The translations under genes were made by a program, and so were the position numbers. Below, in pieces: positions 10,889 to 23,615 of a DNA stretch of 64,000 nt. The notes beneath the pieces were generated by a model that saw only the letters and a list, made by a program, of their open reading frames with translations, ran no database searches and was not told where the DNA came from. Source of the stretch: Pratylenchus scribneri (Eukaryota; Nematoda; Chromadorea; Rhabditida; Pratylenchidae); assembly GCA_030063045.1 (NCBI GenBank), contig JAQSEB010000028.1, forward strand, positions 186,001 to 250,000. The letters are read 5' to 3'. Numbering within the stretch: position 1 is the stretch's first letter; each line of letters opens with the position of its first letter.

Positions 10889-13800
10889 ATGGCACGACTT
10901 ATAATCGTGAATCTTTGTCTAACATTGCTATATTTTACAAATGCAGTCAATGCTTCCGGTTACAATAATCCGACAACTGGTACAAGCATCAGGCCAATTG
11001 ATCCGACAACTGGTAAAAGCATCAGGCCAATTGATCCGACAACTGGTAAAAGCATCAGGCCAATTGATCCGACAACTGGCAAAAGCATCAGGCCAATTGG
11101 AGAAGATGTGCCCAAAACATCGGAAAGCGATGCGATTTTGAAACTATCAAACGATGCAATGGATTCAATCAGAATGAGTTTTAAAAAGGGATCCATTAGG
11201 GTGGATCCGCAAAAGATTCCAACTGATTCAATTAGGCCGATATCATTGAAACTCACAGAAGATGCAGAGGAAGCAATCAAAACGAGTTTTAAAAAGGGAT
11301 CCATCATAATCGATGAAAATATTCCAACTGATTTAATTGGGAAAATTGGAGAAACTGATGAAAATATTGGTTCAATCAGAAGAAATATAAACACTTTTCC
11401 TAAGCACCAGAAAAAAGAGAGTACGTTTTTTTGGGCCGGCGGAAAAAAATTTTTGAAATTTTTTTTGGGCCAATAATTAGCATAATAGATGCGTCTTGAT
11501 GAGAATAGGCCAAATATGTATTTGATATTGTTTAGCATAAAACTAAAAAATAAAAAAAGTTTTAAAACCATTTTTAATTTCCAATTACGGAATTATGGAT
11601 AATTTAAATAATATTTTACTATAATTAATTGCCTAGGTGAATTTTTGGTATTTGTATATTACATATCACCAATCACCATATTTTTTTTCTAGGTTAATTT
11701 GGAAAAATTATCAGTAAGCCGCATTGTTCATCCGGTATAGTTTTAGGTTGTGATAGGTTATAAATTCACATATCGCTAACCATAAACTTAAAGGTTGATC
11801 CTTCATTTTTAAAAAAAATCTGTTGACAGATAATAACACAAGTACCGAATTTTTTAATTTTCAAACAATATATAAAAATTTTATTCTTCCATTGCAAAGA
11901 AGACCTGTCACTTATTTAGAATAAAATTTTTATAAAAATAATTAGAAAATGATCATGATGGTTATCGATTCCATTTGGAATCGATAAATCAATTAAATGA
12001 TGGAGGATGGGTTGCATATTATCAATGTGCTCGACGATGCAAAAATCTAGATGAGGATGGAAATATGACAGTGACGCGTTTGATAAATACTAATGGTGTA
12101 AAAAAATTAAATCACGAACATGCCGTCGATTGCCTTGCCAAACTACCAGAAAAGAGTGAGAATCCAAAATATATGCTCCTTAATCAATAAACATTTTTAC
12201 CCGTAAGATCACTTTTCCCGAAAAATTCATCCACTCCCAATTTTTTGTGCCTGTTGCTTTTTTATTTTATTATTTTTTAACAGAATAATCAATATTTCGT
12301 TTTATTAAATAAATTTTATTCTTCATAGAAAAAAATTTAACGGAAAGATTTTAATTAAAATTTTTGCTGAAAATTTAAAATTTTTGCTCAAAATTTAAAA
12401 AAATTTGTCCGGAAAAATTAATTAAATTTTTTCCCCTAAGAATTAATTACTTCTTTCCAGAAAAGATAATAAAATATTTACCGGAATAATTTAATTAAAT
12501 TTTTCATGGATAAATTAATTTTTTCTAGAAAGTTTTTTTACATCCATTAATTAAAATAAATAGTCAATGTTTATTTAAAAATAATAATATGATAGAAAAA
12601 GCATTCGAGCGCAAAAAACTGTTTTTTTTTATAGTGGTTGATTTTTTGGGGAAAAAGGATTGGTTTTTAAAAATCATATCTTATGAAATGCAAAATTCAG
12701 AAGCCCAAATTAATTTGTTTAATAGATAACAGTCTGGTGTACAATATATGAAAAAGATTGATCCCAGCTTAGGCCATTCCGGAGTTAAGGTGGACTTTAT
12801 CAATGAAAAAATAGTGAAAAAAAACATGTTTTTTACCCCTAGATTGCCTAAATGTCTATATTTTTCAAAATAATAAAATTATTGCCTCTTTTTAAATTGA
12901 ATATTATAAGGAATTGTTTAAGCTATAAAATGAGTATAAGAACATAAAATAGGGTCAACTAGAAAAAAAGATATAATAGATTGAAAAAGTATCCGGAAAC
13001 TTTTGGGTCACCCTAAAATATATATAAACATATGTTAAATTCTATCGAAATAGCTAATTGAGTAATTTAATCCAAGATCTAACAATTTTAAATCTTAAAG
13101 CCAGACATTTTTTAGATTCAAAATAAACAAAAAAAAAATAATTGAAATGATTTAGGCATGATGAATTCAGAAGATTCAACAAGAAAGGGATCCATCAAAA
13201 CATCTCCAACTGATTCAAATAAGAAAATTGATGAAAATATTGGCACAATCCGAAGTAAAACAAATACATTTCCTCCTCCTCCAGAAAGAAAGCGTATGTG
13301 TTTTTTTAAATGAATTTTCTTTATAAAATTTAATTTAAAGTTGAGAATAGTGTATTTAAATTTTGATAACAGTTATACTTGGTAGGGCAAAATCCAGTTA
13401 ATTAAAAATGTTCTCATAAATTTTTTGTTCTAAATTATCTCTCATATAAAAGCTATGTGTAGATTTGTAAAAAAATAATTATTTCAACAATTTGCAAAAA
13501 TAAATGCGATTAATTTAAATGAATAAAAGCATGCTGATTTTTAAATTTTTAAAAATTCGTTCAGAAATAAAACACAATGATTATCGATTCAATTTTGAAA
13601 GAATAAGGCAAAACAAAAGAGGATGGGTTGCAACTTATAATTGCGCGCGACGTTGCAGAGGACCGGATGGTACGATGACGCGTTTGACAAATAGAAACGG
13701 TGTAATAACCCAGAATCAAGAACATGCCGCGGATTGCCATGCAGACAAAATAATATACTACAGTAAGAATCCAAATTTTTCCCATAAAAAACATTTTCCT

Positions 13801-16800
13801 CAAATAATTTTTTCCTCCAAAAAACACTCTCTATTCCTGAAACCAATTTTTCTCCTAAAAATCTTATAAAAAATCTTCCGTCCCTAAAATAATTTTTTGC
13901 CGTCCAAATGCTTGTCCAATTATTGTTTTTAAATATTTATTCAACATATATTTTATTAAATTGAAATTTAATTTAAAAAAAACTTCAGATAAATATGAAA
14001 TTTAAAATAAAAGTTTTATCGAAATATTAATTTAAATCATTCCTGAAAACTTAATTAAATTCTTTCCAGAAATGTTTATTAAATTTATTCTGGAAAAATA
14101 TTTTAAATTCTTTAGGAAAATTAATTAAATTTGGATTAAATAAAAAATTGAATAAAATGATAATAAGTTAAAACAAAGATTTTGGGCGCGAAAAATTGTT
14201 TTTTGAAGGTAGATGATTTTTGAGAGGATAAAAGGTTTTTTTGAGATAAAGATTTTTTGAAAAAAAAATTATTGGGTGAAAAACGATTATTAATCCAAAA
14301 TTAACCCATCAACGTGGATTAATAAAATGCCAATAAGTTATCAAAATAGCTAATCTTGTTATTAATTAAATAAATTCATTAATTATTAATTATTAATATC
14401 AACTTATTTATAAATATTTTCATATCTTATATGCAATTTTTTTAGATTTTAAATCAAAAAAATATCAAATAATTTGGCATGAATTGTTTTGAAAAAAATA
14501 TATATTTTAAAAAGATCTTAACAAAAAATTTTTTAAAATATTTTAAAAACGCTTTTTAAGAGCCACCTAAAACTACACATGCTAAAAGTGAAAGCATTCC
14601 AGAAATATTAAAACAACATTCGCCAGAAATAATGGAAGAAAGCAGTGATGATGGATCTGTTCAAATAATTCCTGCTATGCCCTCGCATGTACAGCCACGG
14701 ATAAGGGATAATGATGTATCTTTGACAGCATTGGCGCTAGACATGGATGAAATGGCCATGCCAAATAGTTGGTTGGGCAATAATGTAATCGATGCATATT
14801 TGGATTTGATAACACGAGGACGGGACGACGCGAGATTTGTTCCATGCCCTGTCATCCAAGACTTTCGGGATAAGAAAGGGATTGCGCCTAATTGGCGGCT
14901 AGAGCAATTTGGGCAGGATGGTATCTGGTCCGTCCAATTTTGGATAATTCCAGCACATTTGCATCGAACTCATTGGGCATTAGCCGTGTTCGATTTGAAG
15001 AATGTTGTCTTTTGCGACTCATTGAATAATGGTGTGGACACAGAAGAAAATGGGAAATTCAGAAAAGATTTATTCGATTTTTTTGCTACTTTATATGGCG
15101 ACTCTCAATATTTTAATATGGATCAAGTTGGATGGATAAATAGACCAGATATTCCACGCCAAATGAACACATGGGATTGTGGGGTGTTCCTGTTGATGTA
15201 CGCCGAAGAAATTATAAGGAACAGAGATATTATGACATACTTTCATTTCAATCAGGATATGATACCAGAATGTCGAACAAGGATATATCGGGAATTGTTG
15301 GCGCATCATTTGTTTGTTTTACAAAATATTATTATTTGAAATAGAGTTATTTGAATTGAATTTTTAAAAATGGTAATTTTGTATAATTAAGAATTTATTT
15401 AAATTAGATATTTAAAAAATAAATAATTTAGTCCTGAACAATTTGCTTTATTTCAAACGGCAACGACTGGTTCAATTCGGCCTATACAAATAGTCCAATC
15501 AATTCGTTCGTCTGACAAGAAAACACAATCTACTTCGATAAGAAATACCAAAAGCAAATTAATTAATGAAATTGAAAAAACAAAATCTATCAGAGGAATG
15601 AAAGAAACTAAATCAATTACACCGCACGAATTATACGAACCAAATACAACAATGGAAGTAGATGAAACTCAATCGAATGATTCGACTGGATCTGGAATTA
15701 GTGGTTCAATAAGACATTTGGATGGTTTACAAATTGAATCGATAAGAAAGAAGAAAAAAATGGAAAGTGGAATAATTCATAAATCCATCAGAGAAGCTGG
15801 AAAAAGGAAAACACCTGAATCAAATAAGATAGCAGAAGAAATTCATGATTCAATCAAAATGATAGGTAAAATTATTCAAACAATCATAAAATTCAAAATA
15901 CCGTAATTCCTTGAAGCCTAAAAGCAAACATTTCCAAATGATGCCTTTAACAGTCTTTCTAGCTTGGGAGCAACAATACTGGAGTAAGAACTCAGTAAGG
16001 TTAGATTCGACGCCGCCATGGCAAAGTTTAATATGAATATGTTGAAGGATGAGTTTGGTTAAAAGAAAATTTTTCTATAGAATAATGGGATTGGTCATAT
16101 CAAAGTTTTCACAATTGATAATTCTGGTTTTAAAATGGACCATTCCGTTTGGATCCAAATGGCAATTAAACTTTTAGAAGTTCTCAGAGTATTACTTTTG
16201 ATTAAGCTTGTATAGGAATGTTTTGGCCAATGATACTTAAAAAATTTTAGAGCTTTTTATTCTATAATTTTCAGGAGTAAAATTTGTTAAAAATGAATTT
16301 GGAGGATATTTACTTGTTCATGATGGATATATTTATAAGAATGCCAGAAATTTTGATTCGAAAAATAGAGAGTTTGGATTATGGATGTGTGAGGAAAGAG
16401 ATACTGAAGCAAAATGCATGGGAGAAGTAACAATCAATGATGATAATATAATAATCGACAAAAAGGAACATAGCCATAATTCACATCCAGAAAGTTTGAA
16501 TGGATTGAAGACATATAATCATTTCAAAGGTTTCTATATTTTTTTATTATATTATTGAATGATTTTCTCAATTATTAAAAAGATTACAAAATAAGATAAG
16601 AGGGAATAATTTCTAAAAAAAAGCCTAAATAAATTTATTCGAAAGTGAATATATCGATATTAATGAAATTAGAATATATTTTTTATTTATTTGATTTTAT
16701 TTACAAAAATTGACAATAGCCCATTAATTCATGTTTATTAATTTGATCGTTCATTATATTCTACAGATCAACTTACGCATTGGAATTTACAAAATTTGAG

Positions 16801-18317
16801 AGAACGAAAAAGAATATATTTGGATGGATATGTCTATATATATAACATAACATATGACTTAAGATCTGGAAAGCAGACACATCTTAATTGCGAAGAAATT
16901 ACGACCTCCAAATGCCCTGCAAAAGCGAAAATCCAAAATGAACAAATTGAAGTTACCATTCAACATACTCATAAAGGCAAAACAATAGTACCAGGTGATT
17001 TTAATGGTTGAACAATTATTCATTTATTTTTTTTATTATTATATTTATAATAAATTCTTTTAAAAATTCTTTAATAGAATAACAATTTATAAATCAAAAT
17101 ATTTAATAATTATAAAAAATTTTCCAAATTATTTGTTTATTCTTATTAAGGGATAAGGGTAAAATTTGAAAAATGAAAAATGCTATTCAGTAAAATTTAA
17201 AATTATTGGCCTTTAATGGTATCAATATTAAATTTAACTCTTGCGTATAATAATGATCGAATCGTAAATAATAAAAAAAATGAAACATCTTTATTAATCA
17301 GAAAACATATTTTAATTTTATAATGGCTTTAAAATAAAATTATGGATCAGAGCTTATTAGGATAAGAAAGTAGATTAGATTTACAAAAAAAGAAAAATTC
17401 AAAATTTTTTAACATCAAAAAGACATAAAATGTTCAATTTTTTAATTAAAAATTTAATTATGACATTTAAAAATTAACAAACAGTTTAAAATATTTTAAA
17501 ATTATATTTGTAAGGCAATGGAGAATTGGCGGAATATGCTAAACATCCATTCGGTGGTTATTATATGCTTCATGATGGCTTTATTTACGAAAAAGAGCCA
17601 AAAAATAAATGGGCTTGTGAAGAGCGAAAGAAAGATTCGTCATGCTTGGCAACTGCCAGCGTTGACGATGACAATTGGATAATTTACACAGGCGTGCATA
17701 ATCATGAAAGGTACTATCATTATAATATTTTAATTACCATCTAAATTGCATATTTTCTAGAAAAATGAGTAATTATGCCATTATGAATTTTATTAAACCA
17801 TTCCCTTATATTATTTTAGACGTCAAATGCGCGATCTTATCCCAATGAAAAATGTGAGGCCAAATGGATGGGACGAACTTTCAGACGAAAATAAATCACT
17901 AACAGCACAGGGGAAACCAATTACACATGATGGCTATAGATATGCTCAGGCAAAGAAAAACATAACTAACCAAAATCGATATTACAGATGCATAACTAAA
18001 TTTAACGGGTGAGATCGAATTTTTTACTATTTCATAGAATAATAATCATCAAAGATTACAATTTAAAATTAATACAAATAATATAAAACACATAGAAAAT
18101 CTGATTTTATTCTAATAATTTTAGGATATTGAATTATTATTTAGGAAAATAATTTTTTATTTTATAAATAAATTTTTATATATCTAATAACCTCTTAATT
18201 TTATATTCCAACCATAAGCAATTTTTTTCTATCAGAATTGGTTGTACTGCCTGGGCCTATATCGAGGATGGCTTGATCGATGTTAGAGTACAACATAATC
18301 ACGAAAGAAAAAATTGA
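10889..18317 (+). CDS. Secreted multi-FLYWCH SUMO-protease-like (Ulp1/C48) protein with S-I-R repeats
   Basis: Eleven exons join in consistent phase: 10889-11420, 11946-12155, 13156-13293, 13565-13762, 14561-15311, 15432-15865, 16275-16529, 16767-16994, 17515-17710, 17820-18008, 18236-18317; about 1070 aa. Order: signal peptide (MARLIIVNLCLTLLYFTNA, residues 1-22), four DPTTGKSIRPI-type repeats, FLYWCH 1 and 2 (about 178-248 and 294-359), Ulp1 domain (about 390-605), a linker rich in SIR/SIK, then FLYWCH 3-6 (755-1070). Ulp1 residues visible: His497 (THWA), Asp512 (FCDS), Gln560 and Cys566 (WDCGVF). FLYWCH fingers bind DNA or protein; Ulp1 enzymes cut SUMO or related modifiers. A signal peptide on such a nuclear-type protein suggests secretion, perhaps into host cells; that is inference. 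FLYWCH and Ulp1 domains also travel in Mutator-like transposons, so a domesticated-transposon origin is possible. Confidence 0.8.
10968..11099 (+). repeat. 33-bp coding tandem repeat (x4), unit DPTTGKSIRPI
   Basis: Four consecutive, almost identical 33-bp units inside exon 1 of the secreted Ulp1/FLYWCH gene. They encode an 11-residue unit; the first copy reads TGTSIRPI instead of TGKSIRPI. Near-identity at DNA level indicates recent expansion. Confidence 0.85.
11425..11580 (+). repeat. Fragment of a dispersed foldback family in intron 1
   Basis: Just after the exon-1 donor the intron contains GATGCGTCTTGATGAGA and GCATAAAACTAAAAAATAAA in the same order and spacing as 27115-27190 (GACGCGTCTCGATGAGA, GCATAAAACCAAAAAATAAA). 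The full element there is the 26894-27558 foldback, so this is a diverged partial copy. Confidence 0.5.
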
Positions 18318-19102
18318 TATTTCGAAGATTAAAAATGAAATGAAATTTCCTTTTTTATGTTACTGATTTTATGAAGACAAAGAAAATAAATTTGAATTCA
18401 TAATTTAATATTACCCCTATCCCATGGAAATAAATGAGACAACTTTTTGATTTTTTTTTTGTTAATTTTTATTCATTATATTATTGGGAAATGAAAAAGA
18501 ATTAATTTGATCAGGATTTATTGGATTACAGATCAAAATCAGAATCGGCCATCACATTTATTATTGCATTTTGAATACAAATTTTTCCTATGAAAGGACT
18601 GGGCATTTGTTGTATCGAACGGACCTTCTATCAGATATATCATTTCCAACCTATTTTCATTATTACCACTTTAGTGATTTTTTTAAGCTTATGGATGAAT
18701 AAAATAATTTAGAATTTTAATTGAAGGTGGTATAAAAATAAAATATTGTTTTAATTAAAATTTTATTTATAAAAATTATTCACAAAAAAATTCTGTATAT
18801 AAAACAATAAAAAGAGAATATACTGTTTACGGATTAAAAAGCTCACTATAAAAATATATACAATAATATTAAAGTATTCTCAAAAATGAAATTAAAAAAT
18901 GAAGCATTCTGTGCTGATATTTCATATAAAACTATAATAAATATAAAATTGTTTATTTAAGTATTATATAAAATTCCAGCATTTTCCTCTTTAATATTGT
19001 CTTAAATGGATGGATATTAATTAAAAAATACAAAAATCCAACATTAATAACAATTCAGGCTTACCTAGATTACAAAAAGAACAATTAAGAGATAAGCCAT
19101 TT
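18318..19102. repeat. Spacer with downstream direct-repeat copy (about 18840-19040)
   Basis: AT-rich spacer with no gene seen. The part 18840-19040 repeats the block found upstream of the plus Ulp1/FLYWCH gene at 10394-10620 in the same orientation (shared TGATATTTCATATAAAACTA). The rest shows nothing I can interpret. Confidence 0.4.
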
Positions 19103-19174
19103 GAGTGAAGTAGCGCAGTGGTAAAGCGCTTGCCTATTACAAAACAGCCGCGGGTTCAAAGCTAAACTCGCTCT
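19103..19174 (+). tRNA. tRNA-like relic (probable pseudogene or SINE head)
   Basis: GAGTGA at the start pairs with TCGCTC at 19168-19173 as an acceptor stem. The D arm pairs GCGC with GCGC around AGTGGTAAA, giving a good A box (TAGCGCAGTGGT), and GGGTTCAAAGC resembles a B box. A T-run follows at about 19181. The anticodon and T stems do not pair well and no anticodon can be assigned, so a functional tRNA is unlikely. Confidence 0.35.
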
Positions 19175-19332
19175 AGGAATTTTTTTTAAAATTAATAATT
19201 AATTATCAATTTTTAAAAAAATTTATTCTAATACTACATAAAGATATAATGGACAATTTATTCGAAAAAATATTTATTCTTATTGTATCATTTTCACATT
19301 TCAATCATTTCATTCATTCTTTTTCTTTCTAT

Positions 19333-20150
19333 TTAATATGGGTCTGTTCGCTTTTCGATATATTCCTTAATTTGTGGAAGGGCAAAAACTCGGCCAATAT
19401 ATTTGATTAATTCCGGAAATTTGTCGACTAATTCCGGCTCAAAATTCTTCATTTGATCCAAATATTCGGCAACCTAAAGAAATATAATAATTGGCCAAAA
19501 TATTGGAAAAAAATAATAAAATTCACCACAAAATCAGCAATGGTCAATCCGGAGGTAAGAAGGAATCCAGAGCTAGATTCCTTCAACAATTTTACATAAA
19601 TAGAGAAAAAATTTTCGGCATTAGGTAAGAATTCTTCTCGAAGTTTTTCCTTTAAAAGAATAAAAATAATCAAATAGTATCAAAATTACCAAATTGCCCT
19701 CTCTGAATCCAAATTTCACATAAATATATTGGCTCAATGTGTTGTAGACATCCTTGTGATAGTCAATAATTTCATTCACTTTTGCCTTCTCCCATTCATC
19801 TTTTCCATTAAGACCTATTCCAAAGAGCATGGAAATATATTTTTAAATTCATCCGAAAATATATTCACCATATTTCTCGCCAAAATAACGCAAAATTGCC
19901 GCACTTTGGCTCAATTGTTTGTTGTCGTCAATTTCAAGAACGGGAACTTTGCCATAAAAAAATTCTGAATAAATCGAGAATTATTTGTTTGTTTAATCAA
20001 TTTAAATTGACTTGATTTAATTTGTTCATTCCAATCCTTCTGGAAATCAATACGAACATCCTCGAATGGTTGTTTTACATAATTGAACAGCAATCGAATT
20101 GATTCGGCCGCACCGCGACCATTGAAATAATAAAGTTTGTAATGGGCCAT
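19333..20150 (-). CDS. Sigma-class-like glutathione S-transferase
   Basis: Five exons join in phase: 20150-20012, 19964-19869, 19814-19690, 19649-19527, 19473-19333; about 208 aa, the usual size. It starts [20 protein letters not shown], the nematode sigma/HPGDS-like signature with the catalytic Tyr8 and the GRGAAE turn, followed by KVPVLEID and the glutathione-binding QSAAILRYF. The C-terminal helical domain contains GLTIADFV, the conserved N-capping/hydrophobic staple Asp. Such enzymes conjugate glutathione to lipid peroxides and xenobiotics in the cytosol; in parasitic nematodes some are secreted, but no signal peptide is seen here. Introns are 44-55 nt. Cysteine or Tyr changes that would inactivate it are not seen. 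Confidence 0.9.
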
Positions 20151-20988
20151 TCTTGGAGGGGAATTGGGAAGGAAAAAATATATTTATTATCGTTAAAATA
20201 ATTGGAAATGTTTAGTGGGAAATAATATTTAGAAATTATGTTTTTGATGGGGAAGGAAGACCAAAAATAATAATATATTTTTGAACGAAAGAAGGCAGAG
20301 CCTTAATGTTTAATGAAGGCAAAATTAATAATAAATTTGTGTGTGGAATGGGAATGCGCATTGGATAGTGAATTGAATAAGGGGTTTTTATATAGGCGTA
20401 AGAGAAATGGAATGAAAATTCATAAATAGACAATTTATTATTCGCTCATTTTTGTAGTTTGAAAAAGAAATGCTCGATCCAGTGTAGTTGGATGAGATTG
20501 TACTGACTGTTCTTTGGAGTGGAATTGAAGAAAGTAAAATTGTTTATAGGATAGAAGAATTTGCTGTTTGTTGAAAATGGGAAGAATTGAATTGGAATTG
20601 GAGGAAATAAAAAAAATATTTGTAGCACGATGAATAAACTACTTTGGAATTTATTAATAATTTTATTAAAAATTTAGAAAATGGTCCATTTTTGGCCAAA
20701 ATTTCTATTTTAAAATTTTTCTGATTGACATAAATTTGAATTAAACATATCAATTTTATTGGTTTAATAGCTAATAAATCTAATTAAAATAAATTTATAT
20801 TTATTAAAATCTTATTAAAAACTGTATATTTATGTGTGATAAGTGATAACTGATAAATTGATGAGACATTTATTACTTTTCCTGCCAATTTTCAATAATT
20901 TAAATTAGATAATTTTTAACAACAAAACTTTTAATTTATTGCCAATGTCAATTATATCAAATTCCATTTAATTAATTGTGCAAAATCT
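20151..20988. other. Spacer upstream of the GST gene
   Basis: No gene, repeat or RNA recognised. The short open frames here are low-complexity and AT-rich without family features. Confidence 0.3.
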
Positions 20989-21480
20989 TCATTCTTTGCA
21001 TTTGAAGAAATCTTTGCAATAGCTTGGTACTAAATTCTCCCCAAATTTATAATTGCGCAACATCCACATATTAAAGGTCATTCCCATCACATGTGTATAA
21101 CATTCTCTTTTGTCTGCTTCTTCCAAACGATCGCACATAAGATCGAAAATGTCAAAAACTTTCTCAAAGCTACTTATGATCTTAAAATTTTATAATGAAT
21201 TTTGCATATCGAAAAAATGAAATTTTTAAATGATTTTTGGATAACTTTTCCAGATAAATTTAATAACAAAAATATTAACACTGACCGCATGAGCTTTCCT
21301 ATGAAGCAATTTAAAAAATGAACAACTCACTGGCCCAGTTTTCGCTGCTGGTTCCATTTTGGAATCACTAAATTTAATCTAAATATTGTAAAATGCTCAG
21401 TCAAACCATTCGCCACTGATTAAATTGCAAAGCACATCTTTAGAAGTAAATTCCAAAGGTATATTCATGAGTTTACTAAA
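20989..21480 (-). pseudogene. Decayed saposin-like gene, 3' exons only
   Basis: Three exons match the last three exons of the two intact paralogues to the right: NIPLEFTSKDVLCNLISGEWF (about 21480-21400), EPAAKTGPVSCSFFKLLHRKAHA (about 21365-21290) and FEKVFDIFDLMCDRLEEADK...FFKCKE with stop at 20989-20991. The saposin CxxC pair is changed to CxxF, removing one disulfide cysteine. No signal peptide or upstream exons are seen between 21480 and the next gene, so this is a truncated copy. Confidence 0.6.
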
Positions 21481-21773
21481 AATGGGAAATTTTTACAACA
21501 GAAAAGTTCACAATAACTCAATAACAATTATTTTTATATTCAAAAAATAGAATAAGGGAATGAAAAATGAATATAAAAAATTTTATGGATAATGATTATT
21601 GATTAAAGGAGTTTATTAATAATTTCTTTAAAATAAAAAATCCGAAATTTATTCTATAATAATTATAAATTGATGAGAAATTTGTTACTTGTTTTGCTCA
21701 TTTCAACAATTAATATATGCATAAATTTTAACAACATTATATCAAATTCGATTCAATTAATTTCGCATAATCT

Positions 21774-23615
21774 TCATTCTTTGCATTTGAAGAGACCTTC
21801 GCAATAACTTGTTGCTAACTTATCAAAATTATAATCAAGCAGTGGCTTCAAATTATCAGTAAATTCATGTTTAACATAATAGTAGCACAATTTTTTGTCT
21901 GCTTCTTCCAAGCGGTCGCACATAAGATTGAAAATATCAAAAAATTTTGCAAAGCTACTTGTTATCTTAAAATTTTTTAATTAAGAAATTACGAATTTTT
22001 TCATATTATAATGAAATTTTAAAATGATTTTTAGTTCATTTTCCCCAAATAAATTAATAATAAAAATTATGAATTTTTTCTCTTTTATAACACTGACCGC
22101 ATGTGCTCTCCGATGAAGCAATTTGCAGAATGCACAATTCACTGGTCCAATTTTCGCTGGTTCCTTTTTTGAGCCACTTTAATCAAATTTAAAATTAAAA
22201 ATATTTAAATAAAATGTAAGAACCATTCGCCATGGATTAAATTGCACATCACATCTTTTGAAACAAATTCCGATGGAATATTCATGAGTTCACTGAAATG
22301 AATTGGAAAATTTTACAAATTATTTTGAATTTAATACACGCACCCGTAAATATTATAGAATTTGTTGCATTCATCCAATGTTATTGGTCCTTTTTTGCTG
22401 CCAGCATTGCAGGACTCTACAAACATCATAATTCCATTTTGATGAGTGGATTTTAATCCCTGTAATTTTTTATATTTAATTTCAAGAAATTTAAAAATAA
22501 AACATTTTGTGCCATAATTGAAGCTGCTTCACATTTGCAAGGTGAATATTGTTTAAGCATATTATCCAAAAAGTTATCATTTTTATATTCCGATCCATCC
22601 TCGTTTCTTTAAAAAATATTTTTGAATTTATAATTTAATTAATTTATTTTTTAAATATTTATTTTGCAGCTTAGGCCACTTTTAAAATATTTTATAAATT
22701 TTTATTTTTATATATGTTGCAGCCGCTACTGGGAAATCGTTCATCACGGGAATGGACAGGCATCTGGGGCATCCAAAATGGGGAATCTCGCTTCTAGGCG
22801 TTAGAGTAGGTTCAATGGACACGGCATAATCGATTTTATTTATAGTATTTCTTTCTTAAATCAGTTTTAAACTGTTTTATTTTCGGTTTCACGAGATTTC
22901 TATGCCCCAAGTTCTAACCATAAACACTTGTTATAACCCTAACCTAAACCGGTCTGAAATTAAAATTTCATATAATAAATCGGCAATGCCCAATCGAATG
23001 AGCTTACTCTTGAATTTATACTATGCCTAGAAGCCGAGATTCCATATTTGGTATGGCCCAGATGCCTGTCCATTTTATGGGAATGGACAATTCCCAGTAA
23101 TTATAGGTAAAGGTAACATATATAAATGTATTAATAAAATGATTAGATGGCTTACATAGAACTTTGATTTAAAGCTTTGGCAATTTTGCTGTTTCCACTG
23201 GCTCTAATAAAATTGGTCATCAAATTAATAGATGCAGAAATTTCCTCATTCTTTTCTGAAAAAAAATAATTGAGCATTTAAAATAATTCTCATTTTTCAT
23301 ATTATATTTATATTTAAAATTTAATATAAAATTCTAAATTTATTCTCACTTTTGTAAATATTATCATCAATAGTTTGGTTGACAGTTGCGACAATTCCGC
23401 TACTTTCATTAGTGGCTAAAGTAGTAGCAGAAATTGTCTCCCCCTTTTCTGAAAATTAATTTATTTTTTAAAACCATAAATTTATTATTCCCACCTTTGT
23501 AAATATTGTCATCATCTATTTTCGCTTCCACTGGATTTAGTGCATTTGTAAGCAGAATAATGGAGAAGAACAAAAAATTTACAGGCAAAAGGCAATAGCG
23601 GCAATTTTTGATCAT
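21774..23615 (-). CDS. Secreted saposin-like (SapB) protein, paralogue 2
   Basis: Minus gene of about eight short exons. Start ATG at 23615: NFLFFSIILLTNALNPVEA gives a signal peptide, then KIDDDNIYKG. Later exons: EKGETISATTLATNESSG (about 23450-23350), EKNEEISASINLMTNF (about 23258), NMLKQYSPCKCEAASIMA (about 22610), GLKSTHQNGIMMFVESC (about 22460), NIPSEFVSKDVMCNLIHGEWF (about 22290), KIGPVNCAFCKLLHRRAHA (about 22190) and FAKFFDIFNLMCDRLEEADK ending FKCKE at 21774. The last two exons supply the six cysteines of a saposin B fold (CxxC, C, C, C, C). Family members bind or disrupt membranes; role here is unknown. A TA-flanked foldback sits in one intron. Confidence 0.6.
22727..23099. mobile_element. 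Foldback MITE with TA flanks, in a saposin-gene intron
   Basis: Element 22729-23097 starts CTGGGAA and ends TTCCCAG, with TA on each side, as expected of Tc1/mariner-type MITEs. The arms are complementary through AATGGACAGGCATCTGGG and GAATCTCGNCTTCTAGGC-like blocks for about 90 bases. No ORF. TA flanks are weak evidence in AT-rich DNA. Confidence 0.6.
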
